Shown here: piece by piece, positions 48,540 to 60,417 of the stretch
How the letters are laid out: every line of letters begins with the position of its first letter
Numbering within the stretch: the first letter of the stretch is position 1
Source of the DNA: Rhizophagus irregularis
Lineage: Eukaryota; Glomeromycota; Glomeromycetes; Glomerales; Glomeraceae
DNA: 64,000 nucleotides
Assembly: GCF_026210795.1 (NCBI RefSeq)
Contig: NC_089439.1
Span: forward strand, 2,852,001-2,916,000
Direction of reading: 5' to 3'
Translations under genes and position numbers: made by a program
The notes under the pieces: model-generated
Database searches by the model: none
What the model saw: the letters and a program-made list of their open reading frames with translations, nothing else
Told to the model about the DNA's origin: nothing

Positions 48540-48780
48540 CAGATCAGATCAGATCAGATTTTACTTAAATTTAATCTGATCTGAAATTAATTAAATCTGA
48601 TCTGATCTGATCTGATCTGAATCAGATCGGTTTTAAATTTAATCTGAATCTGATCTGATCTGATTTGAATCTGACCAAATCTGATCTGATCTGAATCCGA
48701 TCTGATCTGATCTGAATCTGATCTGATCTGATCTGAATCTGATCTGATCTGATCTGAATCTGATCTGAATCTGAAATAAA
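48540..48780. repeat. GATCTGA subterminal array of hAT copy A
   Basis: Dozens of overlapping GATCTGATCTGAATC units. Equivalent arrays lie at 53795-54255, 58585-58810 and 63755-63925. Probable transposase-binding sites, by position and repetition. Frames read across them (Asp/Gln/Ile/Arg/Ser only) are artefacts. Confidence 0.85.
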
Positions 48781-48835
48781 TATAAGACCCAGACAACTTT
48801 TTGCAAATTGACTCTAAATTTCAAAAAAAAATCAG

Positions 48836-48972
48836 TTTTTTGCGATTATCTTGGTATCTAGTGATCCGATTCATGTGAACTTTTTTTTATTTTGTAGCTC
48901 TCATCGAGCTCTACAGAATAAAAAAAAATCCGCATGAATTGGATCACTGGATACCAAGATAATCGCAAAAAA
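48836..48972. repeat. Foldback element nested in hAT copy A
   Basis: Arms of about 60 bases carry TTGCGATTATCTTGGTATCT, GTGATCC and ATTCATG in one half and their complements in the other, around TCATCG. The same element is at the mirror position in copy B (63556-63692). Confidence 0.8.
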
Positions 48973-49220
48973 TCGAAAATAAAAAAAAAGCAAATTGGGT
49001 CTTTTTTGGCAAAAAGGTAGTTAGTTATGAATTATATAAGAGATGTCCAGGGTCCTATAAATATATTATAAAATTAAAAAAAAATACATTTTATTAAATA
49101 TCTTACTATTTAGTAATTTTAAAAGTTGAAATACAGTCCATTTAAATCTTAATAAAATGAGTTAAATGGTAATAGTTTTGTATTTTTAAATGTAATAAAT
49201 AGTGAGTTATTTAATAACTA

Positions 49221-49652
49221 TGGTGGCTGTCACCTATAAACCACACTAATATTAAGTGACTTCAAATTTTTATAAATTGTAAATTGAATAGTAAAAAGAA
49301 AAAACTAAACTGATAAAATGATATAGCAACATATACTGAACATTTCTATCGGATTATTTTATAGAATTTAATAAGAATTTTAATTAATATTATGGGTTAA
49401 AGTTGGATAATTTTAATAAGTAGCAATAATAAAAATATAAAATTTCGGACTAGTTTTCATGTAATTTTTATGGATTTTACAAAAATTCCATGGAAATCCA
49501 CAAGAATTCCATGTAATATGGCAAAAAAAAAATTTTGCCACTCACGCGGCAATTAATATTTTCGACAAAGTACTTTAAAACATAAGTTACACAATATAAA
49601 TAAATAAATTTCAAAATTTCGGACTATTGTTGTTTATAGGTGACAGCCACCA
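49221..49652. mobile_element. MITE nested in hAT copy A (mariner type)
   Basis: A 432-bp element with ends TGGTGGCTGTCACCTATAAA and complement, flanked by TA (49219-49220 and 49653-49654). It is also present in copy B (62874-63304), so it inserted before the two hAT copies separated. Non-coding. Confidence 0.85.
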
Positions 49653-49767
49653 TATTATTTTACAATTAATTAAACTAAAAATTACTTAATTTATTTAACT
49701 TTAATTTTGAAGTTAAAGTTTATTTTATTTAAAATTTTAAAATTTTAAAAAAGTAATAATATATATG

Positions 49768-52123
49768 TTATTCACTTAAAAAAGTAGTTCACCAAGACTG
49801 TAAACACATACAAATTCTTATTATTTTACCTGCTAAACAATTTTGTTTATCTGTAATTAAATTTTTTCCTACTGAAAAACTTTGTTCAGAAGGAACACTA
49901 GTAGCAGGTATTGGTAAGTAATCTCAAGCCATTTGTGAAAGATGAGGAAATTGTGATTCATTAACTTTCCACCATTCCAATGGATCTGTTTCTTCATTCA
50001 TTAAAGATAAGGAAAGGTATGTTTGAATTTCATTAATATATTCTATATTACGCCGTTTAAATACACGTGACATAACTGATTTTTCTTTAATTTCAGAAGT
50101 ATTATTAAGAACTTCAGGTTTAGTAGAAGCATAAAATTTGTTGTAAATATTAACAAATCTAAAAAAAACAATAATAAAATTAATATATTATATTAAAAAA
50201 AAAAAATATATATATTAAATTTATATTTACTTTTGATAAATAGTATTAACTAATGTTTCTTCCCAATTATGATCTTTGTAATATTTTAATTTCAATCTTG
50301 GATCCAAAATTATTGAAATTAAATATGTATCATTGGTTTTGTTATAATACTCAAGTAATTTTACTTTACACTTTTTTGCTGCTTTTTTTACTATTTGATT
50401 CCATTTTTCATCATCATCATTTTCTCCATCATTTTCTTCATTATTTTCTTCATTTTCTTCTTCATCATCTTCATCATCATCATCTTCTTTATCATTACTA
50501 ATAACATCTTCAACATGATCAATAAGTATATTATATAAAGGTACAGTTAATGAAAGAGTTGGATAATGACTTCCTGACATAATTACAGTAACTTCTTTAA
50601 AAATTTCAAGAAAATTTTTGATTTGTTCAAATATAGCCCATTTTTCTTCTGAAAATGTATATTTTTTAAGATCTTTATCATGAAATACAATATATTCAAG
50701 TGCCTATTAAATTTAAATTTATAATAATTAATATTTAAAATTATTTAAAATATTAAAAATACAATAAAACTTACAACTTTTAATTGTAAAGTTTCTCTTT
50801 ATCATGTCAAAAGTTGAGTTCCATCTTGTAGGAACATCCAAGATGGGCTTTAAATCATTAATATCATTATTTTTGCAGGCATTACTTAATTTTTCTCTTC
50901 TTAAAAAAGAAGCACGAATTTTAACAATTAGTTCTCTAAGCTAAATAACATGAATGAAATTTTATTTTAATTATTAAAAAAATTCAATGAAAAACAAATT
51001 AATAAAAATAATTAATAAATTTACCAAAGAAATTTCACCATCCAAACAACTTAATGCTTCTTTTACACTTAAATTGATTGAGTAAGCAAAACATCTAATA
51101 TGCTATTCTTTTTTATTAAAATTAACAACATTTTCTGCTGCCCAAATTGATAAAGAAGTCATAAATGTTGAATTATTAGAAGCATTATCTGTTGTTATTC
51201 CCATAATCTAAATAAAATAAAATAAATAAATATTAATATAATTAATTAATCTATTTTTAATAAAAAAATAAATAAAATAAACATTAATTTACCTTACTTT
51301 CAAGTGACATATTACTTATACCTAATAAAAATGCATCCTTTATATTACTTCCCGTATGTGAATCTTGTGTTTGAATAAAATCAATTATAATATTTTGTAA
51401 GTTCCATTCTTTATTGATAAAATGTGCAGTTATTGATAAAAATGATTTGGTTGAAGGGCTGGTCCAACAATCCATGGTAAAAGAAACTTTACCAGGAAGA
51501 TCCTTAAGAAGTGCTTTCATTTTTACTTTATCTTCCTCATAATAAGTCATAATTTTATTTTTTATTGTATCAGTACTAGGAATTTTTGCTGATGGATGAA
51601 GGGAATGTACAAAATTAATAAAATAATTTTCTTCAACAATTGTGAATGAATGCTGATGAATAACAATCCATCTAATAAGAATCTTCATCATTATATCTTT
51701 ATCATATGACCATTAGTTACAATATAAATTTGTTATTAAAATTATTAAAATAATTTTTTTATAAAATAAAAAAATGGTGTATTTACCTTTGATTCATTAA
51801 ACATATCTAAAATACTTTTATTGACTTTTTGATTACCTTCAGTTAGTAATTTTGTAACGTGAAACTTCTTTAAATGCTTTGAAATTCCAGAAGTAGCATC
51901 AGCAGAACATATATGTTTTATGGCAGTAATTACAATTAGCTTTTTTATTATTTTTATAATCTGGATCTTTTGTAAAATGATTCCAAACATAACTTCCTGA
52001 ACTTGCTGTAATTTCTGACAATTGCAATTCCATGACATCACTTAACCTTCTTGAGGTTGTAGCTTTTGATTGATCTACTTCATTATCTGAAGTATGTTGA
52101 CTTTCACCATTATCTGAATTCAT
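49768..52123 (-). pseudogene. hAT transposase with BED finger, copy A, multi-exon, dead
   Basis: From ATG 52123: acidic N-terminus, BED finger (SYVWNHFTKDPDYKN, CNYCHKTY, SGISKHLKKFH), then exon 51691-51284 with FTMDCWTSP (catalytic Asp), later GITTDNA (Asp) and CFAYSINLSVKEALSCLD. PTRWNSTFDM and an acidic insert (DDEDDEEENEENNEEN) follow, then ILDPRLKLKYY and the C-terminal dimerisation region ATSVPSEQSFSVGKNL. Introns are short and GT..AG. Lesions: a two-base AT indel in the BED finger (about 51912), a likely lost acceptor before 51700 (AA instead of AG), TGA before DYLPIPATS (shared with copy B) and TGA in place of Trp near the end. Family certain; not functional. Confidence 0.9.
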
Positions 52124-52189
52124 AATATCTTTAAACGAACAATTAAAAGTATATTTAGAGTCAATTAAAAAAGAATAAAGGATCAAAAT

Positions 52190-53700
52190 GAAAAAAAAAT
52201 AAAATTCTTTTTTTTAAAAATGAGAAAAGATGGAATGGAGATCAATCTGAAAAAAAAAAATTTTTTTTTTTAAAAGATAAAGGGAAAACGAAAAAAATAT
52301 ATATAAAGTATATTTTTAAAGATGAAAAAAAAAATAAAAAGAAATGAGAAAAAAAAAATTTTTAAAAATTTTTAAAGGAAAAACGAAAAAAAATAAAATA
52401 TTTTTTTTTAATAATACTGATGAGAGAAAGAAAAATGAAATAAAATATTTTTTTTTTAATGATACTGATGAGAGAAAGAAAAACGGAATAAAAAAAATGA
52501 AATTAAAATAAAAGAAAAAAATAAAACTTTTTTTTTAAGAAAAGGAAATACCGAAAAAAAATATTTTTTTTTTTAAGAAAAGGGAAACGAAAAAAAATTT
52601 TTTTTTTTTAAGAAAAGAAAGCCGAAAAAAATATTTTTTTTTTAAGAAAATTTTTAATGAATGGAGAGGAACTACTGCAAAGGAAAAAAATAAAAAAAAT
52701 AAAAAAAATATATATATATATATTAAGAATACTGATAAAATAAAACCAATTTTTTTAAAAAAAAAAGATGGAGGATCAAAATAAAAAAAAATAATTTTTT
52801 TTTTTAAGAATGAAAGAGATCAATAAAACGAAAAAAAAAATATATTTTTTAAGATGAAAGAAAAAGATAAAACGAAATGAGAAAAAAAAATTATTTTTTA
52901 AATTTTTAAAGGATAAAGGGAAAAAATGAAAAAAAATAAAAATATTTTTTTAAGAATACTGATAAGAGAAAAAAATAAAACGAAAAAAAAATAAGAAAAA
53001 AAAATAAGAAAAAAAAATTTTAAAATCTTTAACGAATGGGGGAATTGTAAAGGGAAAAACGAAATTAAAGTAAAAAAAAAAAATAAAAAATGTTTTTTTT
53101 TAAGAAAAAAACTGCAAAGAAAAATAAAAAAAATAAAATATATGTATATATATATATTTTTTTAAGAATACCGACAAAATAAAGGGAAAAAACAAAAAAA
53201 AATAAAAATATTTTTTTTTAAGAGAAAAAAATAAAACGAAAAAAAATAAGAAAAAAAAATTTTTTTAAATTTTTTAACGAATGGAAGGAATTGTAAAAGG
53301 AAAAACGAAATTAAAAAGAAAAAAAAATATTTTTTTTTAAGAAAGGAACTGCAAAGGAAAAAAAATAAAATAAAATATATGTATATATATTTTTTTTTTA
53401 ATACTGATGCATGAGAAAAAAAATAAAACGAAAAAAAAATAAGAAAAAAAAATATTTTTTTTAAAAATTTTTTAACGAATGGAGGGAATTGCAAAGGGAA
53501 AAACAAAATTAAAGTAAAAGGAAAAAAATAAAACTTTTTTAAGGAATAAAGAGAAAACCGAAAAAAAATATATTTTTTTTAAGAAAATTTTTTAACGAAT
53601 GGAGAGAAACTGCAAAGGAAAAATAAAAAAAACAATATATATTTTTTTAAAAATACCAATATAACTACACTCCGGACTAATAAAAAAAACAATATATAAA
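52190..53700. repeat. A/T-rich decayed minisatellite in hAT copy A
   Basis: About 1.5 kb of A and T runs punctuated by recurring anchors such as CGAATGGAGGGAATTGCAAA, GGGAAAAACGAAATTAAAG and AATACTGATGAGAGAAAG, suggesting units of roughly 100-300 bp. The reverse complement of the same array is in copy B (58870-60360). Frames within it are homopolymer artefacts. Confidence 0.75.
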
Positions 53701-53978
53701 ATTTCTTTTTAAAAAAAGTTGGTGTTTAGACGAAAAAAAAAAAACCTGATATATTAGGTGGGCAGCGTGGCCAGAAATGAAAGCCACAAAAGCCAAATCT
53801 GAGATCTGAATCAGATCTGTCAGATCCGATCTGAACAGATTCAGATTTGAGTAAGTCTGATCTGAATCTGATTTGACATGATCAGATTTGATCCGAAGCT
53901 AGTCTGATCTGTTCAGATCAAAAATTTTTTGATCTGAATCCGAATTGCGCATCAAATACAATTAATCTGATCTGAGTC

Positions 53979-54200
53979 TAAGGTTGCTTGCCGAAACCTT
54001 CTTAATAACTGCCGAAACCTATACGGAAAATGCCAAAACTATATTAAATCATATTAAAAATCCTGCCGAAACTTTGCCGAAATGCCAAAACCCCCATTTG
54101 CTAAAACTGCCGAAACCCTGCCGAAACTATAGTAAACATATAGTAAAATCTTGCCGAAATTTATCGCAGGATTTTGGAGAGGTTTTGGCAAGCAACCTTA
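53979..54200. mobile_element. TAAGGTTGC MITE, copy 2, in hAT copy A only
   Basis: A 222-bp element with ends TAAGGTTGCTTGCC and GGCAAGCAACCTTA and a perfect 8-bp duplication TCTGAGTC (53971-53978 and 54201-54208). The interior has about eight GCCGAAACC-like motifs. hAT copy B has the uninterrupted target at about 58640. Same family as 23831-24075. Confidence 0.93.
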
Positions 54201-54263
54201 TCTGAGTCTGACAGATCAGATTTGGATCAAATCTGATCAGATCAGATTTTTTTCAGAGCACTA

Positions 54264-56150
54264 TTTCAACCATATGATGGTGTTATCCATAGTACTGGAG
54301 TAATATATGCCGCAATTTGTAATTTACCACGGGATATGTGGTTTAAACGTGAAAATATGTTGGTTCTTGGTTTGTTGCCCAGCCTAAACGAAGTGAGTCT
54401 CCACCAAATTAACCATTATTTAGCGCTAATTGTTAACGAATTAGTATTACTTTGGGACAGAGTGACGTTTGATAACACTTTTGAGTAACAAGAACCAAGA
54501 AAAATTCGAGTGGCACTGAAATTCGTTTCATGTAACATTCCTGCGGCAAGAAAAATATGTGGGCATATTTCAGCCCTTTAATCGTGTTATAGATGTGAGA
54601 AGAAAGCAAATTACGAAAATTATAAACATAATTTCACTGAAATAGATAATATGAGCGAATGGTTCATCAATCGAGATTCAGCACAATTTTGCAAGAATGC
54701 TCTTATATAGCATCGCTGCAATTCAAATGCTGCAAGGAATCGCTTTGTAAAAACTACTGGCGTAAGGTGGTCTGAATTGCTGAGATTACCATATTTTTAC
54801 CCAATTCGGTTTTTATTAATTGATCCAATGCACTGCCTATTCTAAAGTGGATTGTTAAGCGGATTTGGGTTGATGAAAATATATTAAAACTGGAAACTCT
54901 AAAAGAAATTCAAAGAAAATGAATCAATTCCAAGTACCAGCTGACATAGGTAGGATCCCGGGAAAGGTGGAATGTGACGAAAGTTTTGCAAATTTTATGG
55001 CCGATCAGTGGCGAATATTTTTTAACATTTATGCTACAGTGTCATTTTGGAAATACCTTTCTGACGTAGATAAGAAGATTCTTACACGCTTTGTAAGAAT
55101 TTGCTTGATTTTGGTAGGATGAATTGTTCAATCCAATTTAATGGATGAAGCTCACCAAAAATTGGTTGAAATCGTAAAAATAATTGAACACAATTACGGT
55201 CGAGATATAATAATTCTGAACCTTTACCTTTCACTCCATTTATACGAATATGCAAAAGATTTTGGGCCTCTTTACGCTTTTTGGTATTTTTCATTTGAGC
55301 GCATGAATGGCATGCTAGGTAAGATGCTGACTTCTAAAAATATCCTTTTTCTTCTAAAATTAATTTTAAATTCCATTCCTTTATTTATTTTTTAGGTTCT
55401 TTGCCTAATAGCCATCGGAAAATTGAACCAGAGCTCATGCGCCAAATTATGAATGATAAACAAATAAGTTCTGGAATAGTTGATACAAAAGGTTTTGATA
55501 TACTTGATACTAGACCTTCAGTTGGTTCAATTTCAGAACCTGACGAATTTACTTCAGTTGAAATAGAGTGATATTTGCTATACTCGCAAAATATTAAAGA
55601 ATCTCTGATTGCTGGATGCGAAACATTTCCAGGAGAAATACTAGGCCCTTCCTCAGAAAAAGTTATAATATCAAGTGAAATGCTTGACATAATGGTAAAT
55701 TATTATAATGCGACTTACTCAGCAAATAACTTTTGAAAACCATTTGGAAAAGGACCCGAAGATTCAATTATTATTCGCGTTAGAATGAATCAATTCAGAA
55801 GATGCAGAATTAGTTCTGAAATATTCAGCTCAAAAATGTCATCTCGTTATGTGAAAAGTTCATTTGTTATAGCCAAATTTATAATGATTGACGATGATGT
55901 TAACATTTACCCTGGTCAAGTTCAATATTATTTTACTCATACAGTTGACCTTCTGAATGGCCCTACTGAACATTTTTTGGCTTATGTCCGATGGTATAAA
56001 TATGCAAGCTCTAGAAATATTCAATATTATTCAGTAATGATAATGACATTAATATTTGTAATGTTGAGCTATGGTGCGCCGAATTTTATCAAGAGTTACG
56101 TGATTGTATTATTCCGATTCATCATATTCTTAGTTGATTTATTCCAGTAA
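54264..56150 (+). pseudogene. Plavaka/CACTA-like (Tnp2-type) transposase, right part
   Basis: Resumes after the hAT insertion and follows the Plavaka-type transposase order: NLPRDMWFKRENMLVLGLLP, IRVALKFVSCNIPAARKICG, GVRWSELLRLPYF, LLIDPMHCLF, FMADQWRIFFNIYATVS, FVRICLILV, and IEHNYGRD. LHLYEYAKDFGPLYAFWYFSF comes next, then a short intron (after about 55320, ending near 55395) and SLPNSHRKIEPELM. The C-terminus has NIYPGQVQYYF and GPTEHFLAYVRWYK. Stops are frequent (TAA after DNTFE, TGA after LILVG, TGA after VEIE) and several frames are needed. Dead copy; a replacement of one family by another insertion is visible. Confidence 0.85.
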
Positions 56151-56892
56151 ATTACTGAATTTCAGACCAAAGGAATGCAAGAGAATATTTAGCCATAAAT
56201 CAAATAAATAGAAAATACCATATTTGCTAATAGATTCTTATTTGTCAATTTATAGATTAAAACTGGATTTATTATGATTTATCTGGATTTATTGGTATTT
56301 AATCGAGTTTGGGAGGATAAGAATTAACTTTAACAATTTTATCATATGCTAATTTTAAATTAAATGTCAAATTTATTATAATTTATTATATTTATTATGA
56401 TTTATCTGGATTTATTAGGTTTGGGAAGATAAGAATTAACTTTAATTAAAGTTCATAATTTATGTTGTTTAATGATTTTATCATATGCTAATTTTAAATT
56501 AAATGTCAAATTTTTATTGCCATAAATTGGAAATGCCGAATTGTGTAAATTGTCTGATTGTTTTAAATCGAAAATGCTGAATTTTGTAAATTTTCTGATT
56601 GTTATAAATCAGAAATGCCAAATTGTGTAAATTTTCTGAATTTTAGCTGAATTTAGTTTGATTTTCAGCTGATTTATCACATGTCTGATTTGCCTTATTT
56701 TGACTAGTGTAGATGTCTATAAAAGTATAATTTATATATATCAATAATTTAAAAATATTAGAAATATATAACTTTTCACTGGTTAAAATTAAAACTTTTG
56801 GTTATGTGACAAATTAGCAAAAGTTCAGCTGATCTGTCACACATTTTGGCCAAATTTTGGAAATTATTAAAAATCGGCCAAATTTTGACATA
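56151..56892. repeat. Two tandem duplications downstream of the Plavaka-like gene
   Basis: A unit of about 125 bp starting ATTATGATTTATCTGGATTT and ending ATTTTAAATTAAATGTCAAA occurs twice (about 56270-56395 and 56395-56515). A second unit of about 55 bp around AAATGCCAAATTGTGTAAAT and TTTTCTGATTG is repeated three times (56520-56650). The remainder is AT-rich and non-coding. Confidence 0.7.
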
Positions 56893-57607
56893 CAGTCAAC
56901 TCTCTCTATAGTCACACATTTGGGACAGTCCATATTTGGTGATTATAAAGAGATGTGACTATATAAAAAATTTCTTATATTAGTATATCATAATTCTGGC
57001 CAAAAATTAATATAATTTTAGCTAAAATTATACTCAAAACTTTATTGTATCGTAACTCCGCCAATATTAGTCGTAGAGAGATGATTTTACCGCCATTCGA
57101 TTCGTCTTGATGAGACGGTTCTAATGGTATAAAATACATCGAAATCCAATCACTAGATTAATTTCCGAAATTAAAAAAATATTAATGGTTTTTGTGTAAT
57201 AACTCTGCCAATATTGATCACAGAGAGATGAGCTTACCACCATTCGATTCGTCTTGATGAGGCGATTCCAACGAGCTATTAATCGTCTTTTTACAATCAC
57301 TAGGTACTGAGAAATTTAGCAAAATGTTAAATGGCGCAGTAAACATAAATCAAGAAATATACTAATAATGCTGATGCTTAACATTTTGTTGAATAACTCA
57401 TCAGCCAGTGGTCGCAAAAGGATAAAACTACCACCATTTGATTCATCTCAGTGAGACGATTCTAACAAGCTATGATACATCTTTGTACGATTATTAGATG
57501 CCAAGTTATTTAATATATTCTTTATATAACTGTGATTATAAACGGTTCTTTTTAATATAAGATTTTTGAGGATAGGTGTGATAGTGACTATAGATAGATT
57601 GTGACTA
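56893..57607. repeat. Mariner-like end followed by hairpin repeat cluster
   Basis: TA plus CAGTCAACTCTCTCTATAGT (56891-56912) resembles the end of the MITE at 13684. GTGACTATAGA-type sequence reappears near 57585 and 57850, but a matching outer end is unclear. Inside are three units (57093, 57240 and 57425) of the GATTCGTCTTGATGAGACGA hairpin family found at 12784-13300, each with its ATCACTAG or related tail. Confidence 0.55.
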
Positions 57608-57803
57608 CAGTGACACCTCTCTAAGTGCACCCTCCTTGGGACCATAGTAAAAAAATAGTAGAATGTGCACTTAGAGAGGGTGTGCATTTATAGAGAGTAA
57701 AATATTAAGAGTCTTTATAAGTTGGGGCCAGGAAGTACGTCGCTTAAAGAGAATTTATATAGTGCGTGCACTTATAGAGGGTGCACTTATAGAGGTGTCA
57801 CTG
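57608..57803. mobile_element. MITE, Tigger-like ends
   Basis: A 196-bp element with ends CAGTGACACCTCTCTAAGTG and complement, TA on both sides (57606-57607 and 57804-57805). Subterminal GTGCACTTATAGAGGGTGCA resembles the ends of the Tigger element at 5888-8332. Non-coding. Confidence 0.85.
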
Positions 57804-58179
57804 TATATAGGATAGTTTTTAATAATAAAGTGTTTTGAACATTCAACTGGTGTGACTATATAGTAGAATGCGACTATAACGGGAACTATTATAGTAGGAA
57901 CACTGTATATGATTTACAGGTCGATTTATTGAATTATGTTAATTAAACGTTATACGTTATGCATTATGCATTATGCGTATTAAAAGTTTAGAAAAGGATC
58001 ATCTTATACATCCTTTTTTAAATTTTTTAAATTTTTTTCTTCCTTTTTCCTTTTCCTTCCTTCGTTCTTCTTCCCTGTTTTCTTTTCTTTTCCTTTCCTT
58101 TCTTTCGTTTTCCTTTCTCTTTCTTCCCTTTTTTTCCTTTCTCTTTCCTCTTTCACTTTTTTTACTTCTTTTTTTATTA
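57804..58179. other. Spacer with a pyrimidine tract
   Basis: 58010-58165 is an interrupted TTTCC/TTTTC tract on the plus strand. No gene. Confidence 0.6.
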
Positions 58180-58570
58180 GGTTAGGCTTTCAGGTCAACT
58201 TTTGAAGTACAAAAACTTCAAAGATTCGTAAATACGAATTCTTTAGAGATTTTTTTTTATTTTTTTTTAATATGAACAGTTAGGGCAGTGACATTTATTA
58301 TGTAATATCCATTTATTATAAACTTATACCCTCTCACCCCATGTAATATGTAAAATCTTACGTTACACTTATATATTATAAGACCCCCTCACTCCTAAAA
58401 TATTACATAATAAATGTCATTGCCCTTAATACTAACTATTCTTTTTTTGCTTTTTTTAGGTTCAGCTTTCAGATGGGCTTCTGAAGTACAGAAACTCTAA
58501 TTCTAAAGATTTGTAAGTACAAATTCTTTAGAGATTTTTTTTATTTTTTTTTAATATGAACGGTTACTAA
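58180..58570 (+). repeat. Satellite-like repeat units
   Basis: Two units (58180-58279 and 58450-58570) share TTAGGTT, GGCTTTCAG, TCTGAAGTACA, AAATTCTTTAGAGATTT and AATATGAAC. Sequence after the hAT copy B (63945-64000) begins a third unit (CAGATGGGTTTCTGAAGTAC). The first two are separated by a MITE. The array continues past the right edge. Confidence 0.75.
58283..58425. mobile_element. PIF/Harbinger-type MITE
   Basis: A 143-bp element with inverted ends GGGCAGTGACATTTATTATG and complement (one mismatch), flanked by TTA on both sides (58280-58282 and 58426-58428). A 3-bp TTA duplication is the usual mark of PIF/Harbinger. Inserted in a satellite unit. Confidence 0.75.
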
Positions 58571-58869
58571 TAGTGCTCCAAAAAAAATCTGATCTGATCA
58601 GATTTGATCCGAATCTGATCCGATCCGAATCTGATCCATCAGACTCAGATCAGATTAATTGTATTTGATCTGCAGATCAAAAAATTTTTGATCTGAACAG
58701 ATCGGACTAGCTTCAGATCAAATCTATCATGTCAGATCAGATTCGGATCAGACTTACTCAAATCTGAATCTGTTCAAATCAGATCCGACAGATCTGATTC
58801 AGATCTCGAATTTGGCTTTTGTGGCTTTCATTTCGGCTACGGGCTCCACCTAATATATCGGGTTTTTTT

Positions 58870-60360
58870 TTTCGTCTAAACACCAACTTTTTTTAAAAAG
58901 AAATTTTATATATTGTTTTTTTTATTAGTTTGGAATGTAGTTATATTGGTATTTTTATATTGTTTTTTTTATTTTTCCTTTGCAGTTTCTCTCCATTCGT
59001 TAAAAAATTTTCTTAAAAAAAATATATTTTTTTTCGGTTTTCTCTTTATTCCTTAAAAAAGTTTTATTTTTTTCCTTTTACTTTAATTTCGTTTTTTCCC
59101 TTTGCAATTCCTTCCATTCGTTAAAAAATTTTTAAAAAAAATATTTTTTTTTCTTATTTTTTTTTCATTTTATTTTTTTTCTCTCATCATCAGTATTAAA
59201 AAAAATATATATACATATATTTTATTTTATTTTATTTTTTTTTCCTTTGCTAGCTTCCTTTCTTAAAAAAAAATATTTTTTTTTCTTTTTAATTTCGTTT
59301 TTCCCTTTACAATTCCCTCCATTTGTTAAAAAATTTAAAAAAAATTTTTTTTTCTTATTTTTTTTCGTTTTATTTTTTTTCTCTTAAAAAAAAAATATTT
59401 TTATTTTTTTTTCGTTTTTTCCCTTTATTTTGTCGGTATTCTTAAAAAATATATATATATATACATATATTTTATTTTTTTTATTTTTCCTTTGCAGTTT
59501 CTTTCTTAAAAAAAAAACATTTTTTATTTTTTTTCTTTTACTTTAATTTCGTTTTTCCCTTTACAATTCTCCCATTCGTTAAAAATTTTAAAATTTTTTT
59601 TTCTTATTTTTTTTCTTATTTTTTTTTTGTTTTATTTTTTTCTCTTATCAGTATTCTTAAAAAATATTTTTATTTTTTTTCATTTTTTCCCTTCATCCTT
59701 TAAAAATTTAAAAAATAATTTTTTTTTCTCATTTCGTTTTATCTTTTTCTTTCATCTTAAAAAATATATTTTTTTTTTCGTTTTATTGATCTCTTTTCAT
59801 TCTTAAAAAAAAAATTATTTTTTTTTTATTTTGATCCTCCATCTTTTTTTTTTAAAAAAAATTGGTTTTATTTCATCAGTATTCTTAAAATATATATATA
59901 TATTTTTTTTATTTTTTTTATTTTTTTTTGCAGTAGTTCCTCTCCATTCGTTAAAAAATTTTCTTAAAAAAAAATATTTTTTTTCGGTTTTCCTTTTTCT
60001 TAAAAAAAGAAAGTTTTATTTTTTTTCTTTTGTTTTAATTTCATTTTTTTTATTCCGTTTTTTTTCTCTCATCAGATTCATTAAAAAAAATATTTTATTT
60101 CGTTTTTCTCATCAGTATCATTAAAAAAAAATATTTTATTTTTTTTTTCGTTTTTCCTTTAAAAATTTTTTAAAATTTTTTTTTCTCATTTTGTTTTATT
60201 TTTTTTCTCATCTTTAAAAATATACTTTATATATATTTTTTTCGTTTTCCCTTTATCTTTTAAAAAAAAAAATTTTTTTTTTCTTTTTTTTCAGATTGAT
60301 CTCCATTCCATCTTTTCTCATTTTTAAAAAAAAGAATTTTATTTTTTTTTTCATTTTGAT
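58870..60360. repeat. A/T-rich decayed minisatellite in hAT copy B
   Basis: Reverse-complement counterpart of 52190-53700, with anchors such as TTTGCAGTTTCTCTCCATTC and CGTTTTTCCCTTTACAATTC. No coding content. Confidence 0.75.
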
Positions 60361-60417
60361 CTTTTATTCTTTTTAATTGACTCTAAATATACTTTTAATT
60401 GTTTGTTTAAAGATATT

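Larger units (their letters stand above)
48528..54263. mobile_element. Large hAT element, copy A
   Basis: A 5736-bp element with ends TAGTGCTCC and its near-complement GAGCACTA, and a perfect 8-bp duplication TTTCAACC (48520-48527 and 54264-54271). GATCTGATCTGA arrays occur at both subterminal ends. It contains a minus-strand transposase gene, nested MITEs at 48836-48972, 49221-49652 and 53979-54200, and a 1.5-kb A/T-rich minisatellite. Inserted in a Plavaka-like pseudogene. Copy B at 58571-63936 is its close relative in opposite orientation. Confidence 0.95.

Noticed and set aside
48587-48824. Two overlapping open frames of 60-70 codons
   Set aside because: They are readings of the GATCTGA subterminal array (Asp, Gln, Ile, Arg, Ser only) in different frames.
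53162-53506. Phe-rich frames in the A/T minisatellites (also 59831-60124 and 37099-37353)
   Set aside because: They are homopolymer translations with no start context or conservation.
56893-57907. A single 1-kb mariner element from CAGTCAACTC to AACACTG
   Set aside because: The two outer ends do not match as inverted repeats beyond a few bases, so only the left end and the inner MITE are reported.
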